DNA of 64,000 bases from Geosiphon pyriformis. Lineage: Eukaryota > Glomeromycota > Glomeromycetes > Archaeosporales > Geosiphonaceae. Below, piece by piece: positions 45,501 to 56,900 of this stretch. Within the stretch, counting starts at the first letter, position 1, and every line of letters begins with the position of its first letter. Below the pieces are notes generated by a model, which saw nothing but the letters and a program-made list of their open reading frames with translations, was not told where the DNA came from and ran no database searches. The translations under genes and the position numbers were made by a program. The stretch covers positions 19,711-83,710 of the forward strand of contig JAAOMT010000275.1 in the NCBI GenBank assembly GCA_016748015.1, read 5' to 3'.

Positions 45501-47244
45501 TATTTGTTAAAACACCTTTTCACTTATATGGTTTGGGAATTATTAAGACCCAAGCCTCTTTTCAAGGGCTGAACACAAATTCATTAGACAAACAGGAGTT
45601 TAAAAGCACCAAAAACATATCCAAAACTGACTTATTACAGTATTTCTAGAGCTTATTCAACACACCTAAGAGACCAGCAGCTTTGCTATCAAATAGATCA
45701 GAAACTACATTAGCCAACTCATCAAATTTAATCGAACACATGACTTCAGAAAAAGTCTTATGAAAAACATACTCTAATGGTTAATATTGGCAGTGCCATT
45801 TACCAGAGATGTTATCTACTACTTTGTGCTTCCTTGTCCAACTCTCCATGATCACATTTACTTTAGCCTTAACCAAATCAGGTTCCAAAATCAAATTGTT
45901 ATCAACCACCAGATGATCAAGTGTCACTTTGCAAAAGGAACATTTTAGTACACTTCTGATTGTATAACCTTTATCAACCTCAAAGCTTTCCATTCTTCTA
46001 TCAATAGCAGATCTGATGTTTGCCTCTTTAGCCCTCAGAAATTCAGCAAGCTTGGTGGCACAATAAAACTTTCTAGCACCAAAAAGAGCAGAATAGATAT
46101 GATCAAATCCAGTGCCAGAGTTTACAATATCTTGAACGACTGAAGCCTTAATATTGTCTAAAAAAATTCAGCATCTCATAAGAGAATCGAAATTCACAAT
46201 ACTTTTTTCATGAGAGACCTTAACAATCTTGAAAACCAAAAGCTCCAACCTGTGAAATCTCAAAGATTTTTTGGTGAAAACATCATCAAAGCCTCTGAAC
46301 CATTTTTTCTTAAACACCTTATTAGCCAACAGAATCATTATTTTGCGAATGATATTTCACATTGCATCCAGATCTGAAAATCTAGCAGAGGTGGGAAACA
46401 CATTTGAGAACATCACAGCATTGGCTGATGTAGCACCTTTGAAATTGTTCTATTTATTCTTATCAATACCTTTGAACTCGAACTTCGACTGATCCCTATT
46501 CACTTGCTTGTGAAGAGAATTCAACTGCTTGTCCAAAAGTCTACCCAAACCCACAGACATAAAAACAGTCTAATAGTCAGTATTAAAAAATTTACCAATA
46601 TCAGACATCTCACAATTCACCACAGCATTAACCAAGTTCAAAGAAATAAACAAGAAATCGATAGTCTTGACCACACCCCAAGAGTTAGCCCATATAGACT
46701 TATTAACACAAAAACTTCTATTTAAAGAATTGACCAAACCAAGATCTAGACATTTTTTGAAACTAGTATATCTTTGGGAGCCATCTTTATTGAAATCACT
46801 ACCCAAAACCACAAAAGAGGATTCATTGACTGCCTTAGCTATCATAGAATTGATATCATTAGACTGAGAGAAATAAACAGCTAAGAACGCCCCAGCATAA
46901 AGCCCCAAAATTGACACAGAAAGTTTATTTTTAAATAACAGTTTGACTGAAAAGAGTTGACCAGACACCTCAGAAATCTTACTAACATGACGAGTTAGAG
47001 AAGTGTTCATAATTATTATGAACCCAGCACCAAGAAAGCCCTTGTCCAACCCAGACAAAAAAACCCTAACATTATTGAACTTATTCCTAATCCAAGACCT
47101 GTTGCTAGATCTTAGCTTAGTTTCTGTAATTATCAAAACCAAATTCCCAGAATCTCTATATTAATGGATAATATCTTTTTGCTTGATAGGGACATTGATA
47201 CCATAAACATTACATGTTGCAAATTTCCACACAAATTCACTCAT
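42594..47244 (-). pseudogene. LINE G ORF2: APE, RT, RNase H, zinc finger
   Basis: Starts MSEFVWKFATCNV at 47244; its ATG overlaps the ORF1 TAA (TAATG). APE endonuclease at about 47240-46550 (ITETKL, VLGSDFNKDG, FFNTDY; GGDFN and DTDH partly changed). RT at about 45800-44800 (MIPKPY region, QNIQKAYNSVGWEHLK where Asp is Asn, GVFVNDT where FVDDT is expected). RNase H at about 43870-43560 (LSVYTDG, LFSDSQSALNACRSK). C-terminal finger CLYYGNVKTSDYVFSC has lost the second Cys and the His (both to Tyr). Interrupted by stops at 43560-43600, 45294, 45780 and others; catalytic losses are all G-to-A. Dead copy. Confidence 0.87.
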
Positions 47245-48846
47245 TAGGGAGCAAAAAAAATTGACAAACTCAAGCCTAAACACAAATGATCTAATCTTTC
47301 CAAAACAGATTCAACTGACACCTCTAAAGCCACCATCTTGAACTCTAATCTGCTCACCTTGGTGGTTAAAACTTTAGAACTACTTGAACTTAGATCAACA
47401 ATCAAATCAGCAACAACTGAAAAAGAGAAAGGATGAGACACTGTTGTATTATCAAGAGCCATATCTGAATTCATATTAGTTGTAACAGACACAACAACAA
47501 CCAGAGAAGATATATGGGGACTGGACACCAGAAGCACCAATTTTACAAAACTCAATTTATTCAAAATATCCGAAACCTTATCTGCTAAAAGCTTTAAAGA
47601 GCACTCTAGAGAAGCCAATCAATCAACCAAACAGGAATTACTAAGGGAGTTAGAAACCAATGGGACAGAGTTTGCACTTGAAGATGAGCCAAAACCAGAA
47701 GAATTCAATGAAACCACCCAAGAAGAAGAATTACTAGCCACTTGGACCCAAGTTTTCTCACCAAAAGAAACTGGGTGAACAATTGACACTTGCTTTTTTT
47801 TATATATGTTTGCCAAATAGACCCGATCCTGAGGAGTTACCACCCGCTTACCACAAGCACTAGAATTTCTACTCAATGAACATTCTATAGAGATATGACC
47901 AAAGTGTTTGCAATGGGTACAATGGGCTAGAGAAAGACCAGCCCAGCACAAATTCACACCCTTAAATACTAGAATAGAACCAATAGCAGCTAATTTAAAA
48001 GTCTTATCAACAAAATACACAATTGCACATCTATCATGTACATATAAGCTGGGATTACGGCCAATAAAACATGTCTTTCTACCATATGATTCCAACAAAT
48101 CAGAAAGACCATAAGCTATTATACCAACAGGAAGAGTATAAAGCAATGCCTAATAATAATCTCTCACTACTCATGATTTTTTGTCATTTACTGCAAATAT
48201 AACATGAACAGAATCTTTATCCATGAGAACTGACCATTTAGAAGCAACCAAGCTAGCCATATCTGATGACTCAAATTCCACTAAAGCTTTTTGCCAAAGC
48301 CCAATTAGTTGCATTCTAATCAAAATCACCTGACCAAATTTAGAGAACACTGACTCAATCACTGATCTAAGAAAATCTATTGGGATCTCCTTGACAATCA
48401 CCTCCCGATTTGAACAGCTGTTTACTTTTTTTAGATTATCATTAACAATAATTTTTTCACAGATTGCCAATTTTTTTGCCATTTTCATACTAAACTCAGA
48501 TGTAAATGAAGCTCTAATGATCTCTGGGAATTTTGAGGAAGTTAATGCTCTCCCAAAACCATCAATTTGATAAAAAATTTTTTTGATTGCAATCAACTTA
48601 TCACTATTAATTTTTCCAGGCACAGCAGATAACTCAACATCCAATGCAAACAATTTTACTGACTCAAAGCTCTTTTTTTCCAAAACACGTAACTCAACAA
48701 GTGACAGCTGATTGGACCCAACAAATTTAGCCTCAGAAAGTACTATTTCAGTATTGTCGTCACTCAAATTTCTGAAAAACGGTGCTTTTGGCAGCTGTTT
48801 CAAGATATAAGTCCTTGTACGTGTTTTTCTAAGAGTTGCATCATTG
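47242..48846 (-). pseudogene. LINE G ORF1, 3' part (RRM-like, CCHC, coiled coil)
   Basis: Continues from the piece at 58576-58937 after the H insertion. It has ATLRKTRTRTYILKQLPKAP, then IDGFGRALTSSKF, an RRM-like region (VIVKEIPIDF...FSKFGQVILIRMQLIGLWQKALVEFE, about 48420-48260), CTHCKHFGHISIEC as a canonical CCHC knuckle (about 47925-47880), and a Leu/Val/Ser-rich coiled-coil end (47618-47244). It is nearly open: one stop near 48170 (TAA/TGA before MLYTLPVG) and one at 47619. The RNA-binding role is inferred from the domains. Ends TAA at 47246-47244, overlapping the ORF2 ATG by one base. Confidence 0.85.
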
Positions 48847-49831
48847 TTACCAGACAAAATTAGAGATATTGTTTAGCATGAAATTATCTTTATAATTCCT
48901 ATCATTAATTAGCATATATTATTGTTTCAAATTATCACTTATTACATTAGCAAAATGTCTGAAATTATTATTTAATTAATAACTCAATTGGTATATAACA
49001 CAAATATAACCTAAGTGCAATGATCAATCATGCAATATCCTGAAATATGTAACATTCAAAAGTTTGCCGAAATTAATAGAAATTTGCCAAAATAATTAAT
49101 AGTTCACCAAAATATCTAATAGTTCGCAGAAATAACTTGTAATTTGCCGAAATGTATCTTTAGTTTAGCAAAATTGTAGAAAAAAGCAAAGTTCAAGTTC
49201 ATAGAATAGTGTTATGACAAGTTGTATAAAAAAAGAGCTTCTCTCTTCGAGAAAATATATTTTACTTCAGATTTAACAATTAGAATCATCTTTTACACAC
49301 AAAAACAAACTAAATATTAAATAAATTTGAAAAAACCAAATTTTTTAAATTATTGCACTTAGAAAATTCTAAAAACCCAACTAACATTTTGAAATTGATT
49401 AGCTACCAATTTCAATAAACTGTTAGTGACTCCAGGCCTGGATTGAAAACAATTTTCTTGACAGAATTCAATTTTCTTTTACATTTTTTTTATTTTTTTT
49501 TATTTTTTTATTATAATCATTAGGGTAACCTACAAACAAGGTTCCTGTAGAAGAGTTGACTTTTACAGCAAAGTAACTACACATTTTTTAGTGAGCTTTC
49601 AGATGAGCAATTTCTGGGAAAGAGTTGACATTTACTACAATGTAACTACACAAAGCAACTGGCATGAAATTAGCCATTCCACTTATAAGCCCAGCAGTTC
49701 AAATTATAGGAGATAATTTGAAGATAAATTCAGTTATCAGAGGTTCAAACACTTCACATAGTCGTGAATTAACAGCATTACAATAAACATACAAGAGCTA
49801 AAAAGAGACCAAAAAAAAACCTCCGGTAACA
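48847..49831 (+). repeat. 5' LTR of element H (985 bp)
   Basis: Begins TGTTACCAGAC and ends CCGGTAACA; termini TGTTAC/GTAACA are inverted. Degenerate repeats of about 22 bp built on TTTGCCGAAAT / TTCACCAAAAT occupy 49060-49190. A T-rich block (49470-49520) and repeated GTTGACTTTTACAGCAAAGTAACTACACA-like units (around 49555 and 49625) follow. Promoter positions cannot be fixed. Confidence 0.95.
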
Positions 49832-49832
49832 T

Positions 49833-51420
49833 TTGGTGCTCTTCCATGGAAATAACACAGCAACAACAACTTCAAAAGTGGTGACTCAAACAGATTCAAG
49901 AACTTTAGAGTATTATCAATCAATCTACATCCACTACAAGCAGAGATTTAACATCCCAGATGGAATTGAAACATTCAAGAAAACACTTTACCAGTACATT
50001 GAAAATCATATCAACAATTGTCTTTTTGGAGACTACAACATTTCAGAAGTTAGACACAACTTATATGAAAGCTTAGTACATCACTCTCATCTAAACACTC
50101 AGAATTTTAACAGTCAAACACTTGAAACATATTTTCAAGAACTCAACTTCAATATTATTCAGTATTGTGAAGAAAATTACCCAGTAAAACAGAAATTTTC
50201 TCTTGGTTTTGAATCAGAAACAGAAAAAGGAAAAAGAAAAAGGAAACAAAAACTCAGAACTACTCCCAATACACCTAAAATCACTGCCAAACATTTACAA
50301 ACTCCAGAACAAAGAACCAGCTTTAAATTACCACTCTCAATCACACCATTTCTAGCTTTATTTGCTCAACCACAAACACCAAGCTCACCACTTATTTGGT
50401 TTTTAAGAATAGAAGATTTTCAGTCACCCAAAAGCCCTATTCAACAACAGGAACCAATATTAACCAGCACAAATCTTATTGACTACTTAGCAGAAAATCG
50501 AAGTGAAAAGACCAAATCAGAACAAGAAACAGAAGACTCAGAAAACAAAGAAGAAATGGCCTCCACATATATCGCAAAAATTTCTGAGTTCACAGAAGAA
50601 GACAGCGAAACCAGTCCTCAAAAATGGCTTGACAAAGTTTCAAAAGCAGGAGATGTAAATGGTTGGAATACCGCCAGAATGTTAAAAGCAATTCCATACT
50701 TCTTACAAAGAATGGCCGGTGAATGGTTTGAAAACTTGAAAGCCTCATCAGAACACTGGGAAGCATTCAAAACTGCTTTTCTAGAACAGTTTACTGACAA
50801 TAACACTTTCATCACCCTTCAAAATCAGTTCCGAAATATCAAGCAAGAACCAAGTAAATCAGTTATGACCTATCTTGGGAAATTTAACAAACTGCTTAGA
50901 AGAATTTGGCAATTGGAAACCAATGAATACTACTCCAATGCACAAATCTTGGATCAATTCATTGCTGGACTAAAAGACAAACTTATCAAGAAAGTTTGTC
51001 CATATGCACCAGAAGATTTAGCCACTGCTATTTAACAGGCAAAAAACTATGAAATGGCCATGAAAGAAGCCAACTGTACCAAACTTGTTAACCTGGCTAT
51101 TGGAGAAACCAGCTCAGCAGCTGAAGAAAACATTAACCAATTAACCAAGAAAGTTGAAAACTATTTCACTAACCAACAACAACAACAGCAATCCCAAAGA
51201 TATCAACTACTCCAAAGATGAAATCAAAATAACTTTGCACTATTTTCTAATAACCAGCCTCAGAATTGCCATTACTGTAGAATCCCTGACCACTGGAAAA
51301 GAGATTGCAGAAAGCTACAACAAGACCAACAAAACAGGAGTAATTAACATTACCCTTTACCACAACAATCTTATTATCAACTGCCACCACCAGCTTATTA
51401 TCTACTAAGACCCCAATACC
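49833..51420 (+). pseudogene. Gag of element H with CCHC knuckle
   Basis: One frame is open from 49830 (directly after a TAA spanning the LTR end) to 51035: IPDGIETFKKTLYQYIENHIN at the N-terminus, a basic KRKRKQK stretch, an acidic linker, then the capsid-like retrotransposon gag domain (QKWLDKVSKAGDVNGWN...AGEWFENLK...FLEQFTDNNTF, about 50600-51000). After a stop (TAA, former CAA at 51036) the same frame continues to a CCHC knuckle CHYCRIPDHWKRDC (51267-51308). The first in-frame ATG is only at 50556 (MASTYIAKI), so either translation starts there, a non-AUG codon is used, or splicing supplies a start. Element J shows the same arrangement. Confidence 0.82.
49834..49850 (+). other. Primer-binding site of element H
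   Basis: TGGTGCTCTTCCATGG, two bases after the LTR, has the TGG expected to pair with a tRNA CCA 3' end. Element J has TGGTGAACCCTACGAGG at the same place, so the two families probably use different tRNAs. I cannot name the tRNAs. Confidence 0.75.
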
Positions 51421-51639
51421 AAAGTAACTATTATTAGCCCGCCTCACAGCCAACCCAACAGCAATACCAACAACCATCCACACAACATTATCAAGTGTCT
51501 GCTTAAAGATTGATTTCACAAAATCAGTTCACACCACAAAACTGATACCAAATAAACAACAATAGAATCAATTCGAACAACTAATTGGTTCCCTGAAATT
51601 CAGCTCAACCAAAACCCAACCACTATTATACTCAACCTA

Positions 51640-52240
51640 GTTATCTTACGATATCAGAAGAACAGAATTTTCACCATACTGCACTCTTAAAAGGTAGAAC
51701 TGCAGCACAACAACAAAATCCTTCCTATATTCTTATTACAATCCCACCAGCCAGAATTGCTGAAAACACCAATCTTTCAAATATATTCCTTTTCGAATTT
51801 GAAGCAAATGAATCACCATTCTTGCTTAGCAATACAGTGGCTAACGAGCAAAAAGCCATCACTGCAATGTACACAGAAGCTAAAGCAGAAGGAAAGCCAA
51901 TTCGCTTAATCCTAGACAGTAGATCTGCTGGAAGCATCATCACATATCAATTAATGCAGCAGTTAAAAAAAAATGTTGACCAACCAGCTCAGACAATCAT
52001 TGTTACTACTAATGACATGAAAAAGACTCCAGTAGAAGAAATTGACAACTTCTTATTTACAATTGATGAAATTACTATTCTAGTCAAAGTTCTGGTCATG
52101 GATGCTCCCCAATACTAAGCTTTCGTTGGAAATGATTGGCTCCAAAAAGCCAATGCTAATCTGAATTGGGAGACACAAAAGTTAACAATCTCCTACCAAG
52201 GACAACATACCTGGATACCTGCCACTTGTGGTACATTCAA
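51640..52240 (+). pseudogene. Protease region of element H
   Basis: Follows a Q/P/Y-rich linker. NEQKAITAMYTEAKAEGKPIRLILDSRSAGSII is the retropepsin active-site region, with D-S-G changed to D-S-R (GGA to AGA). VGNDWLQKANANLNW is the second half, after a TAA at 52116 (former CAA, where A reads QALIG). The WIPATCG segment follows. The protease should be inactive. Confidence 0.82.
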
Positions 52241-53183
52241 CAAACGCTCCGAAAAAGCCCCAGCTTTTGAATTCGAACCGGAAGAAAAAAAACCCATCAT
52301 TGAAACATTTATGGCACTAAAATCAACCTCCAATTGGGCTGATGAAACTGAACAACAGTATTTTTCAACAAACAATTCTCTTGAAACAAAAGAACCAGTG
52401 ACACCCAGATAGAATGTCCCCTATTCAAAACCAGAACCATGAAAACAATGCCCTTACATTCCACTCAAATGCAAAGATTGCCACAAGAAACTCTCATTAA
52501 TGGGAGCTTGTATTTCACCTGAGAAAGAATACGGAAACCATACCTGTTACTATTGCAAATTCTACCACCAAAAATGATGGGGACACCTAGTCAAAAGAAG
52601 TGAAAAATGGGATGGAACACCTAGTTTGACTTGTGGAAAATGATTACCTGATAAATGTGACTAAATTGATGTTGTATTTAAAGGAGGAGTCTGCAATCAA
52701 ACTTGTCAATATGCTCTTTCTATTGCGGAAAAAGTAAAATGTGGAACATCTTTCAATGCTGCATACAACAGCACCCTCAGCAAACTCTATCACTACCCCC
52801 ATGATGCCGAAATGATTTACGAACTTGCCATGGTTTTAATTAATGGAGGAACCAAAGAAAATGTTCTTCAAATGAAGGAAGCTGAATATATTGAATATAC
52901 ATTGGAATTAGCTGGATTCAATTATGAAGATGAAGTAGAAGTATACCACCAAATCACAAGTCACACTTACCTAACCCAAAAAGCTCAAATTTAATGATTA
53001 GAGCAAATGAACATTAAATTATGTGAGGAGTGTATAATGCCATGTGACAAACAATGGTGTCCTGAATGCTATGCTCTTAGCATTCCATTGCCCAGTGAAA
53101 GTGATAAATACAAAATTGAATTCAGAGAACCTGAAGCAACAGAAGAAATTGAAACAATACCCATTTACCTTATTGAAAATTAG
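52241..53183 (+). pseudogene. Cysteine-rich zinc-binding block of element H
   Basis: Three cysteine groups in order: CKDCHKKLSLMGAC...CYYCKFYH (52470-52570), LTCGK...CNQTCQYALSIAEKV (52625-52735), and CEECIMPCDKQWCPECYALSIPLP (53020-53095; C-x2-C-x8-C-x2-C zinc ribbon). Between them, 52740-52994 encodes a helical, acidic segment (YELAMVLINGGTKENVLQM). Element A has the same order (KKLSLM..., CDKSCQYTILIS, CCHC...CNKCDLIYNPLP). It lies between protease and dUTPase; function unknown, nucleic-acid binding plausible. Several stops. Confidence 0.65.
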
Positions 53184-53239
53184 CCTGCTTTACAACTCAA
53201 ATACTTCAACAACAATGGACAAGGAATAAAACCAAAAAA

Positions 53240-53684
53240 AGCACATAAAATTGATGTTGAATATGATCTACAATATCCAGAAAAAGACACTTTGGTTCTT
53301 CAACCAAATTCCCTTACCAAAATCAACCTCAAAATTGTCCTCAAAATCTCACCAGGAGCAATGATCCAAATTGCTTCACAATCATCATTGGCAAGCAAAG
53401 GAATCAATGTTAGAGAAGGAATCATAGATGCTGAATATACAGAAGATATTACAATCATGTTACAAAATGAAACCAATAAACTTTTTCAGATTGAACATGC
53501 TGAAAAAATTGCTCAAGTTATTTATTTACTCTTAATTAACATTTTGGGTTTACAATTAGTCAGTCAAAGAGAACAATTGGGAAAAAGTGGAAGAGGAACC
53601 AATAGTTTTGGTTCAACTGGACGATTTACAGTTCCAGTAAACATAGCTTTTAATGAACAAAGTGAATCTCACCAGATTCTATGA
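53240..53684 (+). pseudogene. dUTPase-like domain of element H
   Basis: Matches all five trimeric dUTPase motifs in order: YDLQYP (motif 1, normally A-G-Y/F-D-L), SQSSLASKGI (motif 2, normally R-S-S-L/G-A), EGIIDAEYTEDI (motif 3, normally G-V-I-D-x-D-Y-x-G-E-I, with Asp and Tyr kept), EKIAQVIYL (motif 4), and RGTNSFGSTG (motif 5, the P-loop-like tail). The 53292-53684 part is one open frame and the N-terminal strand is in frame upstream. Known family reaction: dUTP to dUMP plus pyrophosphate. Motif 2 has Gln instead of Arg (consistent with G-to-A), so activity of this copy is doubtful. Confidence 0.85.
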
Positions 53685-54092
53685 CTTCCATAACCAATTA
53701 CTATTTCACTCTTTGGAGAACACCCTGAAATTTACACTTGTGAAAAGCCAACAACCACACAACAAATTTTTGAGTCCAACAAACAAGTCTGCTTGGAACA
53801 TAATATCTCAATCCCAAACATTTATATTCTAGAAGAAACAAAGAAAGTCCGAGTTATTTTTTACAATCCCAACAATTATCCCATAGTTTTATTAAATAAC
53901 TTAGAAATTGGAGTCATTTACAGTAACATCTTTCAACAAGAACTACCCCAAATAGTTCCCAATTTCTCGGAAATCATTGGACATTTACTACCAAAAATCA
54001 ACCCAAACCCCAGCTCTGAAAACTACCATGTTGTTATGGAAAAACTATTATACCAAATCTATACAGAAGATGCCAAACCAAGACAACAGTAA
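53685..54092 (+). pseudogene. Post-dUTPase domain of element H
   Basis: Beta-strand-rich segment between dUTPase and RT: CEKPTTTQQIFESN, HNISIPNIYILEETKKVRVIFYN, PIVLLNNLEIGVIYSN. It aligns loosely with 2640-2960 of element A. It resembles a second barrel-like module, but I cannot assign a family. Confidence 0.45.
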
Positions 54093-54900
54093 GCCTACCA
54101 AGTTGCTCCAGAAAGTCACCAATTTATCCGCGAAGAAGTACAACGGATGCTCAACAATGGGCTTATTCAACCATTAATAAGTCCATGGGCTTCACTTGTG
54201 GTCTTAGTTAAAAAGAAAAATGGAAAGATACAATTTTGTGTTGATTATTGACAACTCAACAGTGTCATTATTGGAGATGTCTACCCTCTTTCCCGAATTG
54301 ATGACATGCTAGATGCTCTTGGGAAGTTCAAATACTTTTCAACATTAAATTTAGAGAGTGGATACTGGCAAGTTGCTATGGATCCCAAAGATCACCCCAA
54401 AACAGCATTCACTACTCAAAGAGGAAACTACGAGTTCAATGTAATGCCTTTTGGATTATGCAATACACCAGCAACATTCCAAAGACTCATGGACATTGTT
54501 TACAAAGGCCTCCTTTAGAAATCAGTAGTTGTCTATCTCGATGATACTGATGTTTATTTACCATCTTTTGAATTACACTTAAAACACCTACATAAAGTTT
54601 TTCAATGATTACGGAAAGCAGGATTAAAACTGAACATCGAAAAATGCTACTTCGGAAAAACAAGTTTGGCCTTTCTTGGTCACATTGTTAGCAAAGATGG
54701 AATTAAACCAGACCCTGGAAAAATCAGCACTGTCAAAAACTTCAAGACTTCACAAAATACCACAGAATTAAAAGGATTTATTGGATTAGCATCTTATTAC
54801 TGAAAATTTATTAAAGGATTCTCAGAAATTGCAAAACCTCTCAACCAGCTTACTACTAAAAATGTCAAATACAAATGGACAGAAGAACACCAAAAAACTT
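54093..54900 (+). pseudogene. Reverse transcriptase of element H
   Basis: Motifs: SPWASLVVLVKKKNGKIQFCVDY, FSTLNLESGYWQVAMDP (first catalytic Asp changed to Asn, LDL to LNL), MPFGLCNTPATFQRLM, VVVYLDDTDVY (DD intact), GHIVSKDGIKPDPGKI. Stops at 54249 (TGA), 54517 (TAG; A has TGG), 54606 (TGA, where A has AGG Arg) and 54801 (TGA). All are one transition from Arg CGA or Trp TGG. Confidence 0.9.
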
Positions 54901-55345
54901 TTAAAATTCTCAAGGAAAAGCTGACAACAGCTCCAATTCTTGCCTATCCAGACTTCAATAACCAATTTCAACTAGCTATAGATGCTTTTTATACTGTTTT
55001 TGGTGCCATCTTATTACAATTAGATGACAATAAAAATAAGCGAGTAATTGCTTATGTTAGCAAAACATTAAAACCAGCCGAGAAAAACTACTTTGTCACA
55101 GAACTAGAAACAGCAGCCGTAATTTGGGCCTTACACCACTTCAACCTTTATCTCAGGTCTAAAGAATTTAATATTATCACTAATAATATTGGACTCAAAT
55201 GGCTTCAGAACAAAAACACCCAACTGAATGCAAAACAAACCTGATGGACAGGATTTTTAGCCAACTACCAATACATTGTACACCACAAACCAGGAAAACT
55301 CCACACCAACATTGATTGTCTTTTAAGAATGAGGCAAGATTAGAA
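54901..55345 (+). pseudogene. RNase H of element H
   Basis: FQLAIDAFYTVFGAILLQ carries the first Asp, KNYFVTELETAAVIWALHHF the Glu, and FNIITNNIGLKWL the second acidic position changed to Asn. It ends HTNIDCLLRM, the usual exit to integrase. One TGA (55242) where Arg is expected. Same polyprotein as the RT. Confidence 0.85.
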
Positions 55346-56778
55346 AACAAAACCAACACCTATTTGAATTAACAGCAACAAAACAACAGATAATAAACCC
55401 CGAAAACTACAACAATCTTAAACAATATTTGAAGACATTAACAATCCCAACAGATTGGTCCCCAGATGAAAAACATTGGTTACAACAACAAGCCAAACAA
55501 TACTTCTTACACAACAATATTATTTATTATTGAAACTTCAGAAACCCAGACAATCCGTTCAGATTAATACAAGAACATAAAAAAGAAACCATTTTATATA
55601 ACATGCACTCAAACCCTTCATTAGTACACTTAGGAAAAGACAGCACTACTCAGAAAACACTAGAATATTACTTTTGGCCTCAAATAAGAAAAGACATTTA
55701 TGAATACGTTAAGTCTTGTGATAGTTGTCAAAGAAAAAAAGGAGCTTGCCCTACAAAACCCTTAAACCCAATCAAAGTTGGACAGCCTTTTGACTGAGTT
55801 GGTATTGATTTAGTTAGACCACTATCTATCACAAACCAAGGAAACTATTATATTGTAGTAGCTGTAGACTATCTCACCAAATGGCCTAAAGCCAGAGCCA
55901 TTTAACGAATAGATGTGAAATCAGTAGCAAACTTCATCTATGAAGACATTATTTGTAGACATGGGTGCCCAATAGAACTTTTATCTGATCAAGAAACACA
56001 TTTTGTGAACAATTTAATCCAGGAAATTTGTGGACAATTTAATGTCAAGAGACTATTATCTTTGCCCTACTATCCACAAACAAATGGACTTGTAGAACGT
56101 TTCAACAGAACATTGTGTGAATCATTAGCCAAAGTCTCAACCAATTTTGAGTAAGAATAAGATCTCTTTATTCCATCAGTATTACTAGCATATAGAACAC
56201 TAAAACAAGATACCACAAAACACACACTATTTGATTTAACCTACGGAAAGACAGCAACATTACCAATTAATTTTACAATAGAAACATATCCAGTATAACC
56301 AATTAATAAAGACAACTTTCAGAAAATACTACAATGAAGGGCCTATACTCTGCTTAGCACATTGGAAGGAAAACGATGAATAGCAGCCACCCATATTAAA
56401 CACTTCTAAGCTCAACAAAAAGAATGGCATAACAACAAATTGCCTTTAGTTACCAATAAATTTAAAATCGGAAACAAAATTCTCTTACACAGAACTAAAG
56501 CTAAAAAACAATGGAGTGAAAAATTTGAAAATAAATGGGATGGACTATTCTTTATCCATGAAGTCCTAAGCAATAGATCATACAAGCTAAGACTTGATGA
56601 CAAAATCCTAGCAAAAATTGCACATGGAGATTGTTTGAAACACTATAATTTCAGACACAATCCTGAATCATTAATTCCACAAATTGGTACATATTCCTCT
56701 TTAATCAATCCCAAAGATATTCCCCAAAATTTAGAACCAATAGTTGTCATTGAACAACCTCCCAACTTGAACACTTAA
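55346..56778 (+). pseudogene. Integrase of element H
   Basis: HHCC finger MHSNPSLVHLGKDST...CDSCQRKKG (55602-55740). DDE core: GIDLVRPLSI (first Asp kept, next Gly to Arg), ELLSDQETHFVN (second Asp) and LVERFNRTLCE (Glu). C-terminal GNKILLHRTKAKKQWSEKF and WDGLFFIHEVLSNRSYKLRL correspond to the GPF-type module. Stops at 55534, 55796, 55903, 56152, 56158, 56335 and others, mostly TGA/TAA/TAG one transition from Arg, Gln or Trp. The final stop is at 56776-56778. Confidence 0.87.
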
Positions 56779-56900
56779 CTTAAATTTATTATTATAGTTA
56801 TTTCCTTATAATTTAGAAACAATTTCACAAAAACAAAGCAAAAATAACATAAAAACCAATACACCAAAAATAATTTTCTTTTATTTTCAAATCTCTTATA
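56779..56900 (+). other. Short AT-rich spacer before the third ORF
   Basis: 122 bp between the integrase stop and the ATG of the third ORF. No motif recognised; room for a leader or splice acceptor. Confidence 0.4.

Larger units (their letters stand above)
42466..48846 (-). mobile_element. LINE G, main part (3' side)
   Basis: Minus-strand full-length LINE. Its 3' tail and poly(A) are at 42466-42593, ORF2 at 42594-47244, and most of ORF1 at 47244-48846. The remaining 5' end (ORF1 start and 5' UTR) is at 58576-59085, on the far side of element H. TSD TTTGAATTT at 42457-42465 and 59086-59094. Total LINE length without H is about 6.9 kb. Confidence 0.92.
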
